From Bacteroidia bacterium (GTDB lineage Bacteria > Bacteroidota > Bacteroidia > UKL13-3), in assembly GCA_018058135.1 (NCBI GenBank), contig JAGPCK010000029.1, forward strand, positions 1 through 35,926: DNA of 35,926 bases. The letters are read 5' to 3'. Made by a program: the position numbers and the translations under genes. Positions 24,536-32,954 of this stretch are shown here, piece by piece; the stretch's first letter is position 1; each line of letters starts with the position of its first letter. Under the pieces are notes generated by a model. It had not been told where the DNA came from. It did not search any database and saw nothing but the letters and a program-made list of their open reading frames with translations.

Positions 24536-25285
24536 CTACCACTCCGCACCCGGGTCAATACGAAATACTTCGGCCATCTCTTCCACCAACGGATCAAGGT
24601 GCTCTGTATGGTATCCCTTGCGACCGCCCAGCTTCGGCTCCCAGGTTTTTTCTTCAGGAATTTTTAATGAAGCTTTGGCCAAAACGGGTTGGATGGTTTC
24701 GAGCCAACGTGCTTTTAATGCAGCTTCCCCTTCAAATATTTTCTCGCTGATAAGTTGCTGTTCAAATTCACTTTCTTCAAAGATGCCCAGCGCATAGTTC
24801 CATGCTTCGTTGAGGGAGGTTTGCATGCGTGCATGACTTTCTTCGGTTGCTGCTCCCAGTTTGGTTACCCAGGTGTTGGCATGAAATACATGGTACTTGA
24901 GTTCACCTTTTATTTTACGAGAAACCTTGGCCAGTGGTTCATAGCTGCTGTTGGCCAACATTTCAAAACGCAACTGATCTGCCACATCATACAAAAAATG
25001 ACGTATGGTGCTAAAATCATAATCACCATTGGGCAACTCCACCAACTGACAATTGTGAAACTGATTTGCCTGCCGGGTAAAGGCTACCGTATCAGGTTCC
25101 TGTTCGCCCAGTTCATGCAAAAGTTGAAACAGAGCTTGCGATTGCCCTATTTTATCCTGAGCCATGGAAGAGAAGGCAATGTCTTCTTCCAATATAGGAC
25201 CAAGTCCAGTCCACTCACTATTGCGGTGCCCGATGATAAGCAGGTCATCGGCCATTTTATATAAAAGTTCTTTAACGTGATTCAT
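24536..25285 (-). CDS. paaC: PaaC, structural subunit of phenylacetyl-CoA 1,2-epoxidase
   Basis: A 249-residue all-helical ferritin-like protein matching PaaC in length and strings (KMADDLLIIGHRNSEWTG, LGPILEEDIAFSSMAQDKIGQ, RHFLYDVADQLRFEML, KYHVFHANTWVTKLG, GRKGYHTEHLDPLVEEM). PaaC pairs with the catalytic PaaA but lacks the diiron ligands. It ends with TAG at 24536-24538, 11 bp before the preferred ATG of the TIR gene, and begins 79 bp after paaB. Confidence 0.92.
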   Translation of the reverse strand: MNHVKELLYKMADDLLIIGHRNSEWTGLGPILEEDIAFSSMAQDKIGQSQALFQLLHELGEQEPDTVAFTRQANQFHNCQLVELPNGDYDFSTIRHFLYDVADQLRFEMLANSSYEPLAKVSRKIKGELKYHVFHANTWVTKLGAATEESHARMQTSLNEAWNYALGIFEESEFEQQLISEKIFEGEAALKARWLETIQPVLAKASLKIPEEKTWEPKLGGRKGYHTEHLDPLVEEMAEVFRIDPGAEW

Positions 25286-25364
25286 TTTTCTGACAAATTA
25301 TATGGTTGTTGGATTACAAAAATCAAAAGGCCAAGTCCCTGTATTGACTAATGATTTTGAACCT

Positions 25365-25736
25365 CTATACTTTTTGTTCTTTTTTGTATTTATTAATTTT
25401 CTCCATCACTTTGTAGCCACCGGCCTCGCGGTATTGCTTCTCGGGAACGGTTTCAAAAATGTCCTGGTCATCGTATTCACTGGCAAAAACGTGTGCTGTT
25501 TTTACTACCCAAATATTGGCTGTAATTCCCCTGCGTCCGTATTGCTCTTTACCAAACAACAAAGCCATTTCTGGGTTTGGTGCGTGAACAATGCCAACGT
25601 GCATGTGCTGATCGCCACGTTTTTTCTGGTGAAATACTTCATACGTTTCCCAGTTGTCCATCTCTTTCAATGGCTCAATGGAATTATCAAGTTCTATTTG
25701 CTCCCTTGTAATTCGGGGGTCCAGTGATTTTATCAT
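25365..25736 (-). CDS. paaB: PaaB, small subunit of phenylacetyl-CoA 1,2-epoxidase
   Basis: A 123-residue protein with the PaaB core: WETYEVFHQKKRGDQHMHVG, VHAPNPEMALLFGKEQYGRRG and NIWVVKTAHVFAS. PaaB bridges PaaA-PaaC heterodimers in the complex. The extended N-terminus (about 25 residues before the core) is common in Bacteroidota copies. It is separated from paaA by 167 bp that contains a decayed small element, an unusually large gap for this operon. Confidence 0.92.
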   Translation of the reverse strand: MIKSLDPRITREQIELDNSIEPLKEMDNWETYEVFHQKKRGDQHMHVGIVHAPNPEMALLFGKEQYGRRGITANIWVVKTAHVFASEYDDQDIFETVPEKQYREAGGYKVMEKINKYKKEQKV

Positions 25737-25756
25737 CTTATTAATTGTAAAATTTT

Positions 25757-25894
25757 CAAATTAGGAGATTACAGATTTTTTCGATTGGTGCTTACTCTGG
25801 TATTTCATACCGCTTTTAATATTTTTTGAACTATTTGTTACAAACTGTCAATGTCTTCGAATTTCTCAATCTTCATAATCTGCAATTTGTAATC
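25757..25894 (-). mobile_element. Remnant of a small element flanked by imperfect inverted repeats
   Basis: The paaA-paaB gap is bounded by related sequences in opposite orientation: plus-strand AATCTGCAATTTGTAATC at 25877-25894, and at 25757-25778 a string that begins CAAATTAGGAG and ends ATTACAGATTT. Reverse-complemented, the first contains CAAATTGCAGATT, which aligns with CAAATT...ACAGATT of the second with an 8-base difference. Between them lies the broken four-helix-bundle gene. The repeats plus broken gene suggest an inserted and then deleted element; its class is inference. Confidence 0.4.
25761..25876 (-). pseudogene. Decayed four-helix-bundle (S23/IVS-type) gene remnant
   Basis: From ATG 25876 the minus strand reads MKIEKFEDIDSL and stops (25838). 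MKIEKFEDI is the typical opening of free-standing four-helix-bundle proteins of the 23S rRNA intervening-sequence (S23) family in Bacteroidota, which continue with a W-[KQ]-x-A-R motif for about 110 more residues. Here the middle is gone. Another frame reads SGMKYQSKHQSKKS up to a stop at 25761-25763, compatible with the original C-terminus. The N-terminal match is convincing; the C-terminal one is tentative. Confidence 0.5.
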
Positions 25895-25903
25895 ATGCCA
25901 GTA

Positions 25904-26893
25904 CTACGCCAGCGGGGTTACATATTTTTCAGTTTTGTTGATGAGTGCTTCACGTACCCAGCGTCCGCGTTCTTCGGCATTTCTGCGTACAGCCAAACGC
26001 TCTGCATTGCAGGGACCATCTCCGTTAATTACACGTTTAAACTCTTCCCAATCGGGCTCGGTGTATTCCCATTTGCCTGTTGTTTCATTCTTCTTCAGAT
26101 TGGTATCTGGAACGGTTAATCCCAAGTCCCAAATTTTCGGAACATACATATTCAAAAACTGCTGACGCATATCATCGTTGGAAGCCATCTTCACTTTCCA
26201 GCGCATCAGTATTTCGGTATGATTTGAAATTTTATCACTCGGACCAAAGAAGTGCATGATGGGCGGCCACCAGCGGTTAAGCGCTTCCTGCACCATTTTA
26301 CGCTGCACAGGAGTGCCTGTAGCCAATGTTACCACATTATCGTGCCCGTACTTGAGGTGAAAACTTTCTTCGGTACAAATGCGGTCGAGCGCACGGCAAT
26401 ATGGTCCGTAACTTCCTTTGGCATTGGCTACCTGATTTATAATTGCTCCGGCATCTATCAACCAGGCAATCACACAAGCATCGGCCCAGGTGAATGCAGG
26501 GTAATTAAATACATTAGAGTATTTTGATTTCCCGGTAATCAAATCGTTGATCATGGCCTCACGGCTTTTACCCAAAGTTTCGGCAGCACTGTATAACAAT
26601 TGTGCATGGCCTACTTCATCCTGTACCTTGGCCATCAAAGCCAATTTGCGTCTGAAGCCCGGGGCACGGGTAATCCAGGTTCCTTCCGGCAGGGCTCCTA
26701 TAATTTCAGAATGCGCGTGTTGCTCAATCATTCGAACCAGTTGCTTGCGGTATTCTGCGGGCATCCAATCCTTCGGTTCTATTTTTTCGCCACGAGCAAT
26801 GCGGGCCTCAAATTCAGCCAGTTTAACCGGGTCTTCGCCTTCTAACATTTTAGCGGCTTTGTCATTGGGGTCTATATATGCGTTTCCGTACAT
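25904..26893 (-). CDS. paaA: PaaA, catalytic diiron subunit of phenylacetyl-CoA 1,2-epoxidase
   Basis: A 329-residue ferritin-like oxygenase subunit. Diiron ligand motifs are visible as DEVGH (92-96) and EESFH (175-179). Other family strings: [43 protein letters not shown] and [14 protein letters not shown]. It adds one oxygen atom across the ring of phenylacetyl-CoA, with electrons normally supplied by PaaE. Length is as expected. It starts 20 bp after the tetR stop, so both are probably on one transcript. Confidence 0.94.
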   Translation of the reverse strand: MYGNAYIDPNDKAAKMLEGEDPVKLAEFEARIARGEKIEPKDWMPAEYRKQLVRMIEQHAHSEIIGALPEGTWITRAPGFRRKLALMAKVQDEVGHAQLLYSAAETLGKSREAMINDLITGKSKYSNVFNYPAFTWADACVIAWLIDAGAIINQVANAKGSYGPYCRALDRICTEESFHLKYGHDNVVTLATGTPVQRKMVQEALNRWWPPIMHFFGPSDKISNHTEILMRWKVKMASNDDMRQQFLNMYVPKIWDLGLTVPDTNLKKNETTGKWEYTEPDWEEFKRVINGDGPCNAERLAVRRNAEERGRWVREALINKTEKYVTPLA

Positions 26894-26913
26894 ATTACTT
26901 TGTTTTTATTTTT

Positions 26914-27522
26914 TCAGGGTTTGTAATTGATATCGGTAATCATCTTTTTGCGCAAACCACTCCATATAAAATGAGTGAGGTGTGCTGCAATTTCATCTGG
27001 GCTCATTTTGCCCTCGGCACTGTACCATTCATTCACCCAGTTTACTGAGGCAAGAATGGTGAGCACAGCAAATTTTTTATCTACGTTGTCGAATAAATCT
27101 TCTTTTTCGCCATCGTCCATTATCTGGTAAAATCCTTGCTCATAGCGGTCGCGCAGTTGTTTAAATTCAGACAAACGGGGCTCGCTCAGGTAACGCCAGT
27201 CATGTAAAAAAACGGCTGATGCATCCCTGTCATTGGTAAGTAATTTTACGTGATTCAGAATAGCCATGCGCAATTTTTCCGTGGCGTTGAAATAAATGTC
27301 GTTTACTTCATCAATGCCCTGAAGAAATTTTTCGGCCATAGTGAAACAAATGGTTTCCAGAATTTCTTCTTTTGATTTTACGTGGCTGTATAAACTTGAT
27401 GCTTCAATGCCCAATGCCTGCGCAATATCGCGCACGGTGGTTACGGCATATCCTTTGTTTCTGAACAATCCGGCTGATACAGCCAAAATCTGTTCTTTAC
27501 GGTTTTGTATTGCTTCAGACAT
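26914..27522 (-). CDS. TetR-family regulator, probable repressor of the paa operon
   Basis: About 202 residues from ATG 27522; an in-frame TTG at 27537 is the alternative but falls inside a palindrome. The N-terminal TetR HTH is clear: ILAVSAGLFRNKGYAVTTVRDIAQALG then SLYSHVKSKEEIL. The C-terminal domain is helical and ligand-binding-like. TetR regulators next to paa genes (PaaR) respond to phenylacetyl-CoA in other bacteria; position as first gene of this operon supports the same role here. A 16-bp palindrome lies 8 bp before the start codon. Confidence 0.85.
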   Translation of the reverse strand: MSEAIQNRKEQILAVSAGLFRNKGYAVTTVRDIAQALGIEASSLYSHVKSKEEILETICFTMAEKFLQGIDEVNDIYFNATEKLRMAILNHVKLLTNDRDASAVFLHDWRYLSEPRLSEFKQLRDRYEQGFYQIMDDGEKEDLFDNVDKKFAVLTILASVNWVNEWYSAEGKMSPDEIAAHLTHFIWSGLRKKMITDINYKP

Positions 27523-27529
27523 AATGCTA

Positions 27530-27545
27530 CCAAACAATTGTTAGG
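27530..27545. promoter_or_regulatory. Palindromic operator candidate for the TetR/PaaR-like regulator
   Basis: CCAAACAATTGTTAGG is a 16-bp palindrome with a single mismatched pair and a perfect 10-bp core AACAATTGTT (27533-27542). It sits 8-23 bp upstream of the tetR ATG, where binding would block transcription or early elongation. From memory, the PaaR operator of Thermus thermophilus has the pattern CNAACGNNCGTTNG; the 14 bases 27531-27544 fit it except for two symmetrical substitutions. No convincing TAnnTTTG box was seen nearby. Confidence 0.55.
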
Positions 27546-27586
27546 CAAGTTATGTTTTTGATTTTTAAGGTGCAAATAATTTTTCA

Positions 27587-28576
27587 TTATAGCTTAATGA
27601 ACTTAAATCTATATGATTGACCTGTGGATTTATCAACCATTTCAATTATGTACGCTCCCTTAGGATAAGCCTCAATATCAAATGAAAGTTTACTAGTTGT
27701 ATGAGCATATAGATCTTCTGAATGAAATTTACGGCCTGCAACATCTAAAATCGTGATTTTTAGGTCAGAGTTTTTAACACAATTATAGCCTGATGCCTCA
27801 ATTGTTAAATGACTATGTGTCGGATTAGGGTAGGCAAAGAAATCATTGCATTTAGTTAATAATGGGGCTGTTTCATTTCCTAAAGAAGTATTTTCCTCTT
27901 GGTAAAACTTATACTTTTTCTCAGATTTATTATGAGTTGAATCTTTCGAATCAAAATGAATTTTCACTTTACCAGAAAAATAACCCGCTATGTAAATATT
28001 TGAAATAGAGTCTTTTTCAATATAATATACCCCTTCATTACCAGCACCGCCTATTGTTCTTACCCATTTAAGAGTATTATGCTTATCATAGTTAAATAAA
28101 GCGATATCTGTACCTCCAGAACTTTTGTATTGAGTGCCATTTACGCTAAATGGCGATAAATAGCTGCTTGCTAACAACTTATTACCAAAACTATCTATTA
28201 AAATTGTTCTACCAAATTTTGAATAAATTGAATTGGTCACAGTGTTGCTTTTAAACTTCTTAACTGTGTCAATCTTTGAAAAGAAGGATACCCCCTTGAT
28301 TGCAGAATAGCTCTTTGAATCAATGAGAATGGTTGAATCCAAAACACTTTTGTTATGTAAAAAGAAAAGTGTTTTAGGTTCCTTTTCAGCATATATATGA
28401 AAGGCATAGGATACACTATCTGTTTTACCTTGTTTTGCCCACACAACATTTCCACTGCTATCAAGCATTATAAACATCATTTCTTTTACTGCCAAAGTAT
28501 GAAGATTGATAGTATTCTGTCCTTTTACAAAAAAGGAAATAAACAGAAAAAGGCTGATAAAAAATATCTTACGCAT
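27587..28576 (-). CDS. Secreted beta-propeller-like protein with type A T9SS sorting domain
   Basis: A 329-residue protein. Signal peptide (IFFISLFLFISFFVKGQ, about 3-20). The middle contains SBBP-like propeller strings (DSFGNKLLASSY; DSISNIYIAGYFSG; LKWVRTIGGAGNEG), but only about two blades, fewer than a closed propeller needs. The C-terminal about 80 residues form a type A T9SS sorting domain: FFAYPNPTHSHLTIEASG, KITILDVAGRKFHSE, YPKGAYIIEMVD, FKFIKL. It should therefore cross the outer membrane through the T9SS and be attached to, or shed from, the surface. Third gene of an AT-rich trio, 10 bp after the previous one. Confidence 0.85.
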   Translation of the reverse strand: MRKIFFISLFLFISFFVKGQNTINLHTLAVKEMMFIMLDSSGNVVWAKQGKTDSVSYAFHIYAEKEPKTLFFLHNKSVLDSTILIDSKSYSAIKGVSFFSKIDTVKKFKSNTVTNSIYSKFGRTILIDSFGNKLLASSYLSPFSVNGTQYKSSGGTDIALFNYDKHNTLKWVRTIGGAGNEGVYYIEKDSISNIYIAGYFSGKVKIHFDSKDSTHNKSEKKYKFYQEENTSLGNETAPLLTKCNDFFAYPNPTHSHLTIEASGYNCVKNSDLKITILDVAGRKFHSEDLYAHTTSKLSFDIEAYPKGAYIIEMVDKSTGQSYRFKFIKL

Positions 28577-28586
28577 AAATATAGGT

Positions 28587-30047
28587 TTATCTAATTAATT
28601 CAAAAAATCCATTTTTAACTTTCCGGCTTTCTTCAAATGATGAATATTCACATGTAAAAAAATAGACGCCTGCCGCTGCTTCTATTCCATTGATTTTACC
28701 ATCCCATGCCAATACATCTGAACAATTGTTTTGCTGAAAAACTATCTGCCCCCATCGGTTATAAACAGTGAAATTATAAATGAAATTATTTTTGCAATCA
28801 ACTGTATAGGTATCATTGAATAAATCATTGTTAGGGGTGAAAACATTGGCAAAAAAGGGACTACCATAAGCCCCAAGTTCAACTTCGAAACTATCTTGGG
28901 GTATCTCAATCGAATCTTCAATCACAGAAAAAATACTCGCAATAAAATTGGGTAAACCTTCACCCGATTGAGCTGATAAAAGATCGACTTCATTATCACT
29001 AACCAAACATGCTAATCCCTTAAGGTCTGGCTTTGTTATTTTACCAATATAATTATCAGAATATTGCTTGCAAAAATAAAGTACGTTACCCGGGGCTCTC
29101 TGAATAGCGCTTATTGGACACTTAAAAGTTGAACAATTGGAATCTCTAAATAATACAGTATAATTTGATGCTATATACTCTCTTTCAAGCTTGCGTAAAT
29201 CTAATTGTACCAGCCCATAACCTGCAACATATAAAAATTGATTATTGGGAGAAAACTCAATACCGTATGGATCCTGAACGCCTCTAATCGTACAAATTAA
29301 CTTATGATGGCCTGTTTTGTTATTAAATGAAAATAGCTGTACAATATTATTTGAGTTGTTGGCCCAAGCTAAAAACTTTCCATTAGCACTATATTTCATA
29401 TATCCCAGTACGTATGAATTTTTTGTATTAAAGCCAGTAAATGACTTAACGGGAACGCTGTCAAACCCATTGCTTGAAATTAAGTAAGAATAAAACGCTC
29501 TTTCCCCAAAATTTCTTACCGTTACCCATATAGCATTTTTATCTGAATGATGTACAGCACACATTTGCTCAGAAATTGAATCACTTATTAAACGACCCGC
29601 TTTGATAACCACAGCACTATCTGAACCTTTGGTAGTATCTATAACTGAGAGGTAAAACTTACCTGAACTAGCAGAAATGCTAAACATATAAATGTGAAGA
29701 GTATTTTCTATACTGGGAATAAAAATACACCCCTGAGTCGTTGAACTGCTGCCAAAACTAGGCAGGATCATGTTTAGCAAAACCTTATTATTTTTATCAA
29801 ACAATTTATGTCCGTCAGTATAAAATAAAAGTTTCCCATTTGTGTCGCTGATGCTTGCCACACCCTCGCTGCCCGAAAATTGAGAGGATGCACTTTGAGA
29901 TACCTTTTGAACATCACCAGAATTATTGAACTTGAGAACCGTATTTTGTCCAATAACCCAAGTTTGAGCATTCAGTTCTGTTAAGCCTTGACAAAAGGTC
30001 AAAGTAATTTGTATAAAAAAAAGTAAAAAGCAAATGAGGTATCTCAT
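28587..30047 (-). CDS. Secreted beta-propeller protein with gliding-type (type B) C-terminal domain
   Basis: A 486-residue protein. Signal peptide (LICFLLFFIQITLTFCQ). Residues about 25-370 form a propeller-like region with the family opening QTWVIGQNTVLKFN and later YMKYSANGKFLAWANN, IEFSPNNQFLYVAGYG and GLPNFI. The C-terminal about 90 residues are a gliding-motility-associated sorting domain (CHU_C type): ANVFTPNNDLFNDTY, FTVYNRWGQIVFQQN, AWDGKINGIEAAAGVYFFTC. Exported by the T9SS; specific function unknown. Its ATG directly abuts the stop of the upstream gene, implying co-translation. Confidence 0.87.
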   Translation of the reverse strand: MRYLICFLLFFIQITLTFCQGLTELNAQTWVIGQNTVLKFNNSGDVQKVSQSASSQFSGSEGVASISDTNGKLLFYTDGHKLFDKNNKVLLNMILPSFGSSSTTQGCIFIPSIENTLHIYMFSISASSGKFYLSVIDTTKGSDSAVVIKAGRLISDSISEQMCAVHHSDKNAIWVTVRNFGERAFYSYLISSNGFDSVPVKSFTGFNTKNSYVLGYMKYSANGKFLAWANNSNNIVQLFSFNNKTGHHKLICTIRGVQDPYGIEFSPNNQFLYVAGYGLVQLDLRKLEREYIASNYTVLFRDSNCSTFKCPISAIQRAPGNVLYFCKQYSDNYIGKITKPDLKGLACLVSDNEVDLLSAQSGEGLPNFIASIFSVIEDSIEIPQDSFEVELGAYGSPFFANVFTPNNDLFNDTYTVDCKNNFIYNFTVYNRWGQIVFQQNNCSDVLAWDGKINGIEAAAGVYFFTCEYSSFEESRKVKNGFFELIR

Positions 30048-32909
30048 CTAATCTACAATAATAAACAGGTATAATCTCCCACCATATAACTTATAAGTAT
30101 CAGACTTTGTTTCCCATTTAGGATTTAAACATCGACCCGGAAGTCCAAAAGCAATGTCAAACCAAGTTCTATGATAATCTTTACACGCCCATTTCCTATA
30201 TCTTCTATTTATAAAAGTATTTTCATAACCCGGGCTGCAATTTTTTAAATCAAGGAAGAAATTATAATCGTCAGGCATCAACCTTCTGCCACCATACACT
30301 AAATTCCAATGAATCTCCCCATTGTAAAACCCCGAAGGGTGGAAGCCATCAAAGATATTTCCTTCCTTTACTTTTACCCATTCACCGTACTCTGCATTAA
30401 AGTATAGTTTATATTGAGTTAAGTTATATGAATTATACTCCCACTGAAGATCCTCTACACTTGATATGTATAACCCTTCTCTACCAACAACATCATACCA
30501 ACTCAATGTATCTATTGGCCCCCAATTTAGTGTTGAACTAATCACCACCTTACCCAAAGTATCTTGTCCACAAGGGTTGGATACATTAGCAACAAATCTA
30601 ACTGTATCACCACCGTTTATTTTGGCAAAAACCGTTTTACCGTATAGTATCTCAGAATTTTTATCGTTAGTCCAATAAACATCACCCAATGCGGTTGATG
30701 TGGCTGTTAACCTAACACCACAATTTACTAATTCTTCTATTATACTAATATTTGAAGGTGGGCCATTAAAAATTCTTACTGTATCGTATGAACTGCAATT
30801 AAATTCATCATCAACCCGAAGCACATATTTCAACACCCCATTCACCCATTGGGGTGTACAATTTCCTGAATTAAAAGTTGGATTGGCAACGTTTGCACTT
30901 GACAAGCATGTACTGGGTGACCACAAGTAAGTTTTACCCAAGCTTGGGTTATCGCCCAAATAAAGTGTACATGGATTACTTGTACAACACAAATCCTGCC
31001 CGGCTTTGCCTTCTGCCGGGCATGATATGAATACCGTTTTGGTAGTTGTTCTCCATTCTGTACAATTATCCTTAACCGCCAATGTTACTTTATAGTATTT
31101 ATTGCATGCAAATTTTCTTCCATCACCTTCATACAAAGCCTTTATATCAAATAATGCAGCTGGCTTATTAAAATACATGTACCTTTCCCTAGTATCCTCT
31201 ATCTCCTGTTGACTATTGTCGAGCTCAACAATATCTATGTAATGGTCTTGCTCTGCAACACTTGCACTTCCGTCTAATTGGTATGTCTCATCTGCATAAC
31301 AGAAAGTTGAAGGACCGTTTAATGTAGGGGCAACTAAATCCTCTACACACAAATCAACATAACTGTACCCATCATGCCACTTAGCGGAACAATCAAGATT
31401 ATACATTTCTAAAATTACTGTCTGCCCGATAAAATTTGATAGATCAACCTGATAACATTTCCATTGTTTTCCTACAGTTGGTTCTATCAATTCAACAACT
31501 ATTGAATTCGGGTTATTTGCATCTGCGAAAACTTCCTTATGTTGTATAATATTACGTTTTGGCGATAGGCCTAAGTTCTTGCGCCTTAAAATAATACGAA
31601 AACCAGGTTGGTCCATGAATGAATGTTTCCCATCTTCTCCGACATAGGCATAGTGAATTTTAAACTGAGCATTCTCTGGTGTCACTGTAAATACTTTCTG
31701 CATCAAATCAACATCATTCCCTGCATCAAATATAGCACCACCCAACTTTATAGAATGGTTGCCACCTCCCAAAGGTACCAAAGGTATATGTGCCGGGAAA
31801 TGCCCATCATTCCCTGTTGACATAATTTCGATATCTTTCCTCCCTTCTGTAATTGATATACCATCAGGTCGTACATTCGGCCCTGTATAGGGGTATAGTG
31901 AATGTTTGCCATTGAAGTACCTCCAACCATCAACATCAAGCCTAGCCGATTCAAACCCATCAAATATGCAACCTGCGCTTCTTTTCTGGAAAATCTTTGG
32001 AAAAGTGTCTCCTGAGTTAGATGTTATCCTGAAAATATAAGGAACAGCATAACCGTAGTTAGACCCAATAGGTAAACCTGAATTTAAGTCAAAAGAGCGG
32101 ATGGTCCATACGTAATCTTGACCACTCTGCAATAAAAGGGCTGCTGCTTGCGGTAGTATACAGTTGGTTGAATCTATAAAAGAAAGATCAATAAGTGCCT
32201 CGGCTGTATCTGTAATTGTTTCATAATAACTTTTCGTAGAATCAGTGTAAGGGTAAACAATCAATTGGTATAATATAGAATTCCCTGGATTTGGCGTTAA
32301 CGGATACCATTCAAATTGAATTTCTTCTGTTCTTGCAGCATAAACATACGCATTATCATATGGTCCAATTAAACCTGGGCTTTGATATGCCCCTACGTTT
32401 AATGACGTTGATACATTGTACAACATAGAAGTGTATGTACTATTGTAAACTTGAACATTTAATGTATAACTACCAGAAGGCAATTTTCTATTATCATAAA
32501 TTATTGAACCCAATGAATCTGGGAAATTTAAAGAAGAGTACCGCATAAACTCTTCAGCATAAATTCTATTATTTCCAGCAGTAAGAGTATCAGAATAATT
32601 CTTGAGAATTAATGAAAAAGTATCAATAAAATTCTGATTTAATGTGTCACCTTGCTCATAAAAAAGAGTATCAAAGATGGCTGTATCTGTTTCAAATACT
32701 TTTTGACTTGAGTATGTGAGTGTAACAAAATACCTAACCACTTGTTGATTTGGCACCGAATTAATATCGACATAAATAGAGTTTTTGTGTTCAATCCATT
32801 CGTCAAAGAATGGAGACATTAAGCTATCTGAGCTTAGTGATATTGACTGTGCGAATACACCATTACTTAAGCAAAAAACAAGAATCAGATAAAATGAGAC
32901 TTTTTTCAT
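30048..32909 (-). CDS. Large secreted surface protein with Ig/PKD-like domains and a divergent C-terminus
   Basis: A 953-residue protein with signal peptide (VSFYLILVFCLSNGVFAQ, about 4-21). The N-terminal part (about 22-310) has strings such as QSPGLIGPYDNAYVYAARTEEIQFEWYPL, like Bacteroidota outer-membrane scaffold proteins with fibronectin-type domains. The middle (about 315-530) carries a lectin-like or jelly-roll segment (DGFESARLDVDGWRYF). Later Cys-rich Ig/PKD-like segments read LWSPSTCLSSANVANPTF. Near the end YKLYFNAEYGEWVKV and PDDYNFFLDLKNC look like a divergent gliding-type domain, but about 60 further residues follow, ending YLFIIVD. No clear sorting signal was found. First gene of the AT-rich trio (one sampled 60-base line has only 13 G/C). 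Confidence 0.75.
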   Translation of the reverse strand: MKKVSFYLILVFCLSNGVFAQSISLSSDSLMSPFFDEWIEHKNSIYVDINSVPNQQVVRYFVTLTYSSQKVFETDTAIFDTLFYEQGDTLNQNFIDTFSLILKNYSDTLTAGNNRIYAEEFMRYSSLNFPDSLGSIIYDNRKLPSGSYTLNVQVYNSTYTSMLYNVSTSLNVGAYQSPGLIGPYDNAYVYAARTEEIQFEWYPLTPNPGNSILYQLIVYPYTDSTKSYYETITDTAEALIDLSFIDSTNCILPQAAALLLQSGQDYVWTIRSFDLNSGLPIGSNYGYAVPYIFRITSNSGDTFPKIFQKRSAGCIFDGFESARLDVDGWRYFNGKHSLYPYTGPNVRPDGISITEGRKDIEIMSTGNDGHFPAHIPLVPLGGGNHSIKLGGAIFDAGNDVDLMQKVFTVTPENAQFKIHYAYVGEDGKHSFMDQPGFRIILRRKNLGLSPKRNIIQHKEVFADANNPNSIVVELIEPTVGKQWKCYQVDLSNFIGQTVILEMYNLDCSAKWHDGYSYVDLCVEDLVAPTLNGPSTFCYADETYQLDGSASVAEQDHYIDIVELDNSQQEIEDTRERYMYFNKPAALFDIKALYEGDGRKFACNKYYKVTLAVKDNCTEWRTTTKTVFISCPAEGKAGQDLCCTSNPCTLYLGDNPSLGKTYLWSPSTCLSSANVANPTFNSGNCTPQWVNGVLKYVLRVDDEFNCSSYDTVRIFNGPPSNISIIEELVNCGVRLTATSTALGDVYWTNDKNSEILYGKTVFAKINGGDTVRFVANVSNPCGQDTLGKVVISSTLNWGPIDTLSWYDVVGREGLYISSVEDLQWEYNSYNLTQYKLYFNAEYGEWVKVKEGNIFDGFHPSGFYNGEIHWNLVYGGRRLMPDDYNFFLDLKNCSPGYENTFINRRYRKWACKDYHRTWFDIAFGLPGRCLNPKWETKSDTYKLYGGRLYLFIIVD

Positions 32910-32925
32910 AATATTTAGGTTTATA

Positions 32926-32954
32926 CAAAACTAATAAAAAACATCAAAAAACAA
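32926..32954 (-). promoter_or_regulatory. Putative Bacteroidota promoter of the secreted-protein trio
   Basis: On the minus strand TTG (32954-32952) and TAGTTTTG (32933-32926, an exact TAnnTTTG match) are 18 bp apart, about 17 bp upstream of the 953-residue protein's ATG (32909). It directly follows the stop codon of the methyltransferase gene. Confidence 0.55.

Noticed and set aside
24755..26930. Plus-strand open frames of up to 169 codons opposite the paa genes
   Set aside because: They lie wholly antisense to well-supported paaA, paaB and paaC and show no family motifs.
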